DNA of 10,472 bases from GBS-DC sp037442365 (GTDB lineage: Bacteria; Armatimonadota; Fimbriimonadia; Fimbriimonadales; GBS-DC), in assembly GCA_037442365.1 (NCBI GenBank), contig JBBIQK010000069.1, forward strand, positions 1 to 10,472, in the 5' to 3' direction. The notes below the pieces were generated by a model, which was not told the origin of the DNA, made no database searches, and worked only from the letters and a program-made list of their open reading frames with translations. The position numbers were made by a program, and so were the translations under genes. Positions 6,362 through 10,472 of this stretch are shown here, in pieces. Position 1 is the first letter of the stretch. Each line of letters opens with the position of its first letter.

Positions 6362-7162
6362 TCAGGATTTAGACGGCGGTTGAGACGCGCCGTTCTGGAA
6401 CGCGCCGTCCATCAGTGGGCGTATCAGCTCCATCGGGATCGGGAACACCACTGTCGTGTTGCGTTCGCCCGTGATTTCCGCCAGCGTCTGCAGGTAGCGT
6501 AGCTGGAGCGCGGAGGGCTGCTGGGCAATCATCTGCGCCGCCTGCACCAGCTTCTCCGCTGCCTGATACTCGCCCTCGGCGGCGATGATTTTTGCGCGCC
6601 GCTCGCGCTCGCTCTCCGCCTGGCGCGCCAGCGCACGCTTCATCTCCTCCGGCAGAATCACATCGCGCACCTCCACGCTCGTGACCTTCACCCCGAACGC
6701 TTCGGTCTGCTCGTCGATAATTGTCTGCAGCTGCTGGTTAATCTTGTCGCGTCGCGCCAGCAGGTCGTCCAGCTCCGCCTGACCAATCACGCTGCGCAGG
6801 GTTGTCTGCGCAATCAGGCTGGCGGTCTGGATATAGTCGGTAATCTGCACCACGGCGTCTTTGGGCTCCATCACCTTGAACAGCACGACGGCGTCCACGC
6901 TTACGGACACATTGTCGCTGGTGATGGCTTCCTGACGGGGCACATTCATGGTTACGATGCGCGTGTCCACAATCCGCGCCGTGTCGATAATCGGGATGAG
7001 GAAGATGATGCCCGGTCCTTTGACCGCCTGAAACCGCCCCAGTCGCAACACGACGGCGCGTTCCCATTCGGGCAGCACGCGCAACGCCGCACGCAATACG
7101 ATAATGATAAACAGAATTATCGCAATCCCTGTCGTTGAGAACGGGTTATCAAAAAAGTTCAT
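6362..7162 (-). CDS. SPFH/Band 7 (stomatin-like, slipin) membrane protein
   Basis: This 266-residue protein has one N-terminal membrane segment (about 11-27, TGIAIILFIIIVLRAAL), then PEWERAVVLRLGRFQAVKGPGI (31-51), the classic opening of stomatin/slipin SPFH domains, which extends to about residue 175. A charged helix (about 172-213, EMKRALARQAESERERRAKIIAAEGEYQAAEKL) is typical for oligomerisation, followed by a C-terminal stretch ending in NGASQPPSKS. Family members form large rings in the membrane and influence protease activity and membrane organisation. The usual partner, an NfeD protein gene, is not adjacent. The ribosome-binding site is GGGAGG, 7 nt before the ATG. The promoter overlaps the kdtA stop. 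The shared promoter 10-mer with pspA suggests a joint membrane-stress role; that link is inference. Confidence 0.93.
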   Translation of the reverse strand: MNFFDNPFSTTGIAIILFIIIVLRAALRVLPEWERAVVLRLGRFQAVKGPGIIFLIPIIDTARIVDTRIVTMNVPRQEAITSDNVSVSVDAVVLFKVMEPKDAVVQITDYIQTASLIAQTTLRSVIGQAELDDLLARRDKINQQLQTIIDEQTEAFGVKVTSVEVRDVILPEEMKRALARQAESERERRAKIIAAEGEYQAAEKLVQAAQMIAQQPSALQLRYLQTLAEITGERNTTVVFPIPMELIRPLMDGAFQNGASQPPSKS

Positions 7163-7187
7163 TTGGTAGCCTCCCTACACTCCTTGA

Positions 7188-7196
7188 AGTGTACCC
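7188..7196 (-). promoter_or_regulatory. Candidate promoter of the SPFH gene (GGGTACACT)
   Basis: The minus strand reads GGGTACACTT, with the -10 TACACT at 7188-7193 placed 26 nt before the SPFH ATG; the box touches the kdtA stop codon. No convincing -35 is visible. It is identical over 10 bases to the element before pspA. Confidence 0.5.
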
Positions 7197-8476
7197 TACA
7201 GCAGCCATTTTTTGACCGTTTCGGCGCATCGCGCCGCCGCGCCCTGATGTTTCTGGATGAGTTCCGACGCCTGCTGAGCAATCTGTTCGCGCAGTTTGGG
7301 GTCGTGCAGTAGGCGAAGCATGCCGTCTGCAAGCTGCTCGGCGGTCGCGACTTCGAAACCGACGCCCGCTGCCTTCGCCAGCTGGGCAATATCGCGGAAG
7401 TTGTGCGTGTACGGTCCGAAAAAGACGGGCTTACCGTGCGCCAGCGGCTGGAACAGGTTCTGCCCGCCCAGCGGCGCGAACGCCCCGCCCACCACCACCA
7501 CATCGGCGACGCTATACAAACTCGCCAGCTCGCCGAAGGTGTCCACAACGACTACCTGAGCGTGCGCTCGGTTGGGTAGGGGCAGCTGACTGCGGCGATG
7601 AGGGGTCAGTCCGTGCGCGTGTAGCAGGCGCTCCACCTCGCTCACGCGCTCTAAATGGCGCGGCGCCAGCACCAGGCAGGTATCAGGCAGACTCGTGCGC
7701 ACGCGCAGGTACGCCTCCACAACCAGTTGCTCCTCGTCGGGCGTGCGCGTGCTGCCCACCACAATCACAGGCGCATGTTCGGGCAGCGACAGGGTGCGCC
7801 GCCACTCGTCCGCTGTTCGGTCTAACGCGCCCAGCGCCTGGTCGAACTTCGTGTTGCCGCACACCTCAACCCGCGAAGGCGACGCGCCCTGCTCGATGAA
7901 CCGTGCGGCGTCGGTGGGCGATTGGGCGCAGATGTAGTCCACACAGCGCAGAATCGCCCCATAGATCGGGCGGGCGCGCGGCGCACGGCGCGCCGTGCGG
8001 TCGCTCAAGCGCCCGTTCAGAATCAGCACGCGCCCCCCACGCTGATGCTGCTCGTGGATTAAATTCAGCCACAGCTCGGTCTCGAACAGCGCCAGCACGC
8101 GCGGCTGCACCCGCGCCAGCGCGCGTCGCACCGCGAACGGCAAATCCAGCGGGAAGTAGATGAAGTAATCGACGCAGTCGCGCAGGGCGGTCATCGCCGT
8201 CTGCTGCCCCGTGGGCGTGGTGGTGCTGAACACGATTTCGCAGTCGGGCAACAGCTGGCGCAGGCGCTTGACGACGGGCTGCGCCGCCAGCGTCTCACCC
8301 ACGGAGACGCAGTGGATCCACACGCGCAGCTTGCCCGAAGGGGGCGGCACAGGCACATAGCCGAACCGCTCGCTCCAGCGGTCGCGCCATTTGCCGAACA
8401 GGATGCGCCCCAGCACAAAGGGAACCCACACGGGCGCAAGCATCGCCAGCCAGAGATTGTAAAACGCGCGGATCAC
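7196..8476 (-). CDS. kdtA (waaA): 3-deoxy-D-manno-octulosonic acid (Kdo) transferase
   Basis: This 426-residue GT-B glycosyltransferase (GT30) moves Kdo from CMP-Kdo to lipid A precursor on the cytoplasmic face of the inner membrane. Features: N-terminal anchor about 7-25; HCVSVGE (55-61), whose E61 matches the catalytic base of characterised enzymes; TTTPTGQQTA (85-94); FETELWLNLI (131-140); NGRLSDRT (154-161); CGNTKFD (206-212); GSTRTPDEE (241-249); LAPRHLER (270-277); VDTFGEL (311-317); GGAFAPLGGQNLFQPLAHGK (330-349); and FGPYTHNF (353-360). In the donor-binding loop the family usually has an acidic residue before Pro (HNPLEP-like); here it is Q343. The GTG start overlaps the upstream stop as GTGA, coupling it to the DUF374 acyltransferase. 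The gene implies a Kdo-bearing outer membrane. Confidence 0.95.
   Translation of the reverse strand: MIRAFYNLWLAMLAPVWVPFVLGRILFGKWRDRWSERFGYVPVPPPSGKLRVWIHCVSVGETLAAQPVVKRLRQLLPDCEIVFSTTTPTGQQTAMTALRDCVDYFIYFPLDLPFAVRRALARVQPRVLALFETELWLNLIHEQHQRGGRVLILNGRLSDRTARRAPRARPIYGAILRCVDYICAQSPTDAARFIEQGASPSRVEVCGNTKFDQALGALDRTADEWRRTLSLPEHAPVIVVGSTRTPDEEQLVVEAYLRVRTSLPDTCLVLAPRHLERVSEVERLLHAHGLTPHRRSQLPLPNRAHAQVVVVDTFGELASLYSVADVVVVGGAFAPLGGQNLFQPLAHGKPVFFGPYTHNFRDIAQLAKAAGVGFEVATAEQLADGMLRLLHDPKLREQIAQQASELIQKHQGAAARCAETVKKWLL
7982..7999. repeat. 18-bp perfect palindrome inside kdtA
   Basis: Positions 7982-7990 (CGCACGGCG) and 7991-7999 are exact reverse complements with no spacer. It encodes part of the Arg/Ala-rich stretch near residues 160-165 of KdtA. 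It may be a by-product of GC-rich Arg and Ala codons; no function is evident. Confidence 0.5.
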
Positions 8477-9153
8477 GGCTTCGCCCCCCGCGCAATCGCC
8501 TCCGCGCGTGTCTGCAGGGCGTTAATCGATTCCTCTAACTGCTCCGCCAGACGCGCGAATTCGTCCTTGTCGGCGTCTTCGGGAACCCACACGGGGGCGC
8601 CAATCAGGAACGCCGCCCGCGCGAACGGCAGCGGGATGAGATACCGATCCCAAGTAGGCAGCAGGATTCGCGGGTACGCGCCGATTCCAGCGGGGTAGAG
8701 GGGCGCGCGGGCTTTCTGGGCGATCAGCAGCGCGCCGGGCTGGAACTTGCCGCTGGGTCCGCGGGGTCCGTCGGGGGTGAACGCCAGCACTGCGCCGTTG
8801 CGCACCTCGCGCGCCGCCTCCAGCGCCGCCCGCACCCCGCCCCGACTGGTCGAGCCACGCAGCGTGCGGAAGCCGAACCGCGTGAATATCTCGTTCTGGA
8901 TGTCGCCGTCGCGCGAGAGCGAAATCATCGCCAGAATGCCCCGATTGCGCATGTAGTTGGCGGGGATCAGCGTGCGCCCGTGCCAGGAGACCATCACCGC
9001 GCCTGTGCCCTGTTGCAGGTGCTGTTCAATCGGCTCCCAGCCCTCCACATAGAGGCGCACGGTGCGTCCCAGCCCGCGCGCCAGCGTGTAGCCCAGCCAG
9101 CCCAACCGCTTCGCGCGTCGCACATCCCGCGCCGAACGCTCCACCACTGCCAC
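8473..9153 (-). CDS. DUF374 lysophospholipid acyltransferase-family protein
   Basis: This 226-residue protein belongs to the DUF374/COG2121 group related to lipid A and phospholipid acyltransferases. Visible motifs are VSWHGRTLIP (55-64, with the putative catalytic H58), SLSRDGDI (78-85), GFRTLRGSTSRGGVRA (94-109) and FTPDGPRGPSGKFQPGALLIAQKA (125-148). Its pairing with kdtA is common in diderm bacteria and supports an acylation step in lipid A or related outer-membrane lipid assembly; the true substrate is unproven. The GTG start at 9151-9153 lies 7 nt after a TATAAT box, so the mRNA is probably leaderless and no Shine-Dalgarno is seen. The stop overlaps the kdtA start as GTGA. Confidence 0.9.
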   Translation of the reverse strand: MAVVERSARDVRRAKRLGWLGYTLARGLGRTVRLYVEGWEPIEQHLQQGTGAVMVSWHGRTLIPANYMRNRGILAMISLSRDGDIQNEIFTRFGFRTLRGSTSRGGVRAALEAAREVRNGAVLAFTPDGPRGPSGKFQPGALLIAQKARAPLYPAGIGAYPRILLPTWDRYLIPLPFARAAFLIGAPVWVPEDADKDEFARLAEQLEESINALQTRAEAIARGAKP

Positions 9154-9160
9154 AACAGGG

Positions 9161-9166
9161 ATTATA
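9161..9166 (-). promoter_or_regulatory. Promoter of the DUF374-kdtA operon
   Basis: TATAAT on the minus strand (in GCGGTATAATCCC) lies between the TAG of the upstream gene (9170-9172) and the GTG start at 9153, with exactly 7 nt between box and start. Transcription should begin at or next to the start codon. The -35 region is weak (CTGCCC at about 18 bp). Confidence 0.65.
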
Positions 9167-9169
9167 CCG

Positions 9170-9589
9170 CTAATCGCGTCGTCGGGGCAGGTCGGGCTTC
9201 TCGAAGTAGGCGCGGTTGCGCTCGGTGAACACCTGTTGGCGGAACGCCTCCAGTAAGCGCTCCGCCTCCGACAGGAAGCGAAACGAACCCGTCACATCGC
9301 CCTGCCACACATCCTCGACCACCCAATCGGGCACAGGCATATACACAATCGGCTCAGGCGCAGGGATACGCACACTCAGCACGGCGGGTCCCAGACTGGC
9401 GTCCTGAAAGATAAACTCCAGCACCACGGCGTCGGGCAGGAATTGGCTCGCGCCGACTTGCGTCTGGGCGCGGCGCAGGCACTCGCGCAGCGCGGCGGGG
9501 TCGTACTCGCCGATGGGGGGCGGGTTGCCTGCTTTCAGCGCAGCGAAGGTTGTCTCAATCTGTTCGCGCACGAACTCGCGCAGGGTCAT
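9170..9589 (-). CDS. Uncharacterised 139-residue protein in the reductase operon
   Basis: I do not recognise this family. It is acidic and soluble-looking, with no signal peptide or membrane helix. The N-terminal helix (MTLREFVREQIETTFAALKA) is followed by NPPPIGEYDPAALRECLRR (22-40), a mainly hydrophobic and Pro-rich middle (about 50-98, including VVLEFIFQDAS and IPAPEPIVYMPVPDWVVEDV) and a charged helix (105-139, LSEAERLLEAFRQQVFTERN). The ATG overlaps the reductase stop as ATGA and has GGAGGG at 9594-9599, so it is certainly part of that transcript. Third positions are GC-rich like its neighbours. A role linked to the reductase or to the downstream lipid genes is possible but cannot be read from the sequence. 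Confidence 0.8.
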   Translation of the reverse strand: MTLREFVREQIETTFAALKAGNPPPIGEYDPAALRECLRRAQTQVGASQFLPDAVVLEFIFQDASLGPAVLSVRIPAPEPIVYMPVPDWVVEDVWQGDVTGSFRFLSEAERLLEAFRQQVFTERNRAYFEKPDLPRRRD

Positions 9590-10311
9590 GCTTCCCTCCG
9601 ATAGCGCAGGAACAGCTCGCTGCCGTTCAGGTAGGCAGACAGCAGCGTGTAGCGGGGCGCGCGTTCACGGGGCAGCCCTGCGCCGTCGACCATCGTCGGC
9701 AGGTGCGCCCCGCCCTTGACGCGCGGCGCCAGCGTCAGGAAAATCTCGTCCACCAGCCCCGCCTCGAAAAAGTAGTAGTTCAGGTTGCCCCCGCCCTCCA
9801 CCAGCAGGTAGCGCGCCTCGTAATGGGTGTGCAAAATCCGAACCACTTCGGGGATTTCCACGCGCGTCTCGCCCACCAGATGCACGGTCGCGACGCGCTC
9901 CAGCGCGAGTTTTTTGTCCGGGGACAGGTGCGTCGGCGCAAACACCAGCGCGCGTCCGTCTTCGGACTTTCGGAAGAAATCATGGTCGGTGGGCAACTCG
10001 CCGCTGGTGGTCACTACCGCGCGATACAGGCGGGGCGGGTAGTTCATGTGCTGGTCGGCGCGCAGGGTGCTGCTGCCAATCACCACCGCGTCGGCGCAGG
10101 CTTCCAGACGGTGCATCAGTCGCTGATCCATCGCGCTGCCCAGCCCCGCCGCGCTGCTGCCCGGCTCGCCCAGAATCAGCTTCCCGTCCAGCGTCGTGAC
10201 GGTGTTTGTGAAGATGTACGGGCGGTCGGGCGGCGGCGGTGGGAACACCACCGTCTCGTAGAGGTCTTCGGGCGCGCCCTCCCAGCCCGAATGGTCGAAC
10301 AGGCGTATCAT
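9586..10311 (-). CDS. RibD C-terminal-domain (dihydrofolate reductase-fold) NAD(P)H reductase
   Basis: This 241-residue stand-alone RibD_C domain protein has VTTLDGKL (38-45), the LEACADAVVIGSSTLRADQH block (69-88), the nucleotide-binding LLVEGGGNLNYYFFEAGLVD (169-188) and DEIFLTLAPRVKGG (188-201). In riboflavin synthesis such domains reduce 5-amino-6-(5-phosphoribosylamino)uracil. The deaminase half of bifunctional RibD is absent, so this is either a separate HTP reductase or a paralogue with another substrate. The start is ATG at 10309-10311. No Shine-Dalgarno is seen and a TATAAT box ends 10 nt upstream, so the leader is at most a few nucleotides. It opens a two-gene unit with the unknown 139-residue protein (ATGA overlap). 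Confidence 0.88.
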   Translation of the reverse strand: MIRLFDHSGWEGAPEDLYETVVFPPPPPDRPYIFTNTVTTLDGKLILGEPGSSAAGLGSAMDQRLMHRLEACADAVVIGSSTLRADQHMNYPPRLYRAVVTTSGELPTDHDFFRKSEDGRALVFAPTHLSPDKKLALERVATVHLVGETRVEIPEVVRILHTHYEARYLLVEGGGNLNYYFFEAGLVDEIFLTLAPRVKGGAHLPTMVDGAGLPRERAPRYTLLSAYLNGSELFLRYRREA

Positions 10312-10321
10312 AGATACGCAA

Positions 10322-10327
10322 ATTATA
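10322..10327 (-). promoter_or_regulatory. Promoter of the RibD-like gene
   Basis: TATAAT on the minus strand (in GCGGTATAATTTGCG) ends 10 nt before the ATG. Like the DUF374 promoter it reads GCGGTATAAT, and the resulting transcript should be leaderless or nearly so. The -35 zone falls at the edge of the 23-bp repeat (10346-10368). Confidence 0.65.
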
Positions 10328-10345
10328 CCGCGCTCAGCAGGCGAA

Positions 10346-10368
10346 TCATTGGCATCAATTTAAGCCCT
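10346..10368 (+). repeat. 23-bp exact repeat, copy 2 (between divergent promoters)
   Basis: This is the exact reverse complement of 101-123 (core GGCATCAATTTAAGCCC). It sits between the minus-strand TATAAT at 10322-10327 and the plus-strand TACAAT at 10376-10381 and covers the -35 regions of both. Its last five bases before the final T (AGCCC, 10363-10367) also form a short hairpin with GGGCT at 10372-10376. Intergenic placement at a promoter suggests a regulatory site, but copy 1 lies inside a coding region. Confidence 0.85.
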
Positions 10369-10375
10369 TTTGGGC

Positions 10376-10381
10376 TACAAT
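10376..10381 (+). promoter_or_regulatory. Candidate promoter of the rightmost plus-strand gene
   Basis: TACAAT preceded by TTTTGGGC, with an ATG 6 nt downstream at 10388, the geometry of a leaderless start. TTGGCA at 10349-10354 is 21 bp upstream, too far for a standard -35. A 5-bp dyad (10363-10376) overlaps the box. Confidence 0.45.
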
Positions 10382-10387
10382 CTTAGC

Positions 10388-10472
10388 ATGCACAACGGCA
10401 ACTGACACCTACTGAACAGCTGGAGAACATCCTGCGACAACTCTTGGACACCGAAGCCGACACACTCGCCAA
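10388..10472 (+). CDS. 5' end of a plus-strand gene, start unclear, cut by the window edge
   Basis: ATG at 10388 is followed by only MHNGN and then TGA at 10403-10405. The frame beginning with CTG at 10402, which overlaps that TGA, stays open to the edge and reads LTPTEQLENILRQLLDTEAD and onward, a helical, real-looking protein N-terminus. No ATG, GTG or TTG precedes it in frame after the TAG at 10384. Either translation starts at CTG after the five-codon frame, or one base is missing or extra near 10400 and the gene starts at the ATG. The product cannot be named from about 23 residues. Confidence 0.35.

Noticed and set aside
10349..10366. Sigma-54 type promoter (TTGGCAT...AAGC) in the repeat
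   Set aside because: The distance between GG and GC is 11 bp rather than the strict 10, and the TTGC part is missing.
9550..10386. Long plus-strand open frame opposite the RibD-like gene
   Set aside because: Antisense shadow of a GC-rich gene with low-complexity Arg/Gln/His composition. Its end merely translates the 23-bp repeat.

Overview
The window comes from a GC-rich diderm bacterium. A Kdo transferase gene (kdtA/waaA) sits directly after a DUF374-type acyltransferase gene, which implies an outer membrane with Kdo-containing glycolipid. GC-rich third positions, GTG/TTG starts and a near-absence of noncoding DNA fit a thermophile-rich group such as Armatimonadota, but no rRNA or other marker is present, so this placement is a guess. 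I see no CRISPR array, tRNA, insertion sequence or phage gene. It reads as ordinary chromosome.

Layout. Ten convincing complete protein genes are visible, nine of them on the minus strand. Left block (23-2702, minus): a PspA/IM30 gene, then a 491-bp gap, then quinolinate synthase (nadA) coupled by a TGATG overlap to a small zinc-ribbon Trm112/UPF0434 gene. The gap holds a strong hairpin, a possible decayed small plus-strand gene and the nadA promoter. Middle: a secreted subtilisin-type protease (2839-4095, plus) is divergent from pspA. Its stop codon overlaps tail to tail with the stop of dut. Its terminator appears to lie inside the dut coding sequence. Right block (4092-10311, minus), in transcription order: a RibD-C-type reductase, a conserved-looking unknown gene, the DUF374 acyltransferase, kdtA, an SPFH/stomatin-like membrane protein, a soluble GAF-PAS histidine kinase and dut. 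Pairs are joined by 4-nt ATGA or GTGA overlaps, with new promoters between the pairs. A divergent plus-strand gene begins at the extreme right edge.

How the genes relate. DUF374-kdtA is an outer-membrane lipid module. PspA and the SPFH protein are both membrane-integrity proteins, and both have the 10-mer GGGTACACTT at their promoter position, which hints at co-control. NadA (NAD synthesis), the RibD-like reductase (flavin or folate type) and dUTPase are housekeeping enzymes. The histidine kinase has no response regulator beside it.

Features worth a second look: a 23-bp exact repeat in inverted orientation at both ends of the window, once inside a coding region and once between divergent promoters; near-leaderless starts for at least two genes; a recurrent GGGTAYACT box; an intrinsic terminator embedded in the opposing gene; and a small start-less frame behind a perfect Shine-Dalgarno sequence. 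I did not find a convincing new multi-gene system.
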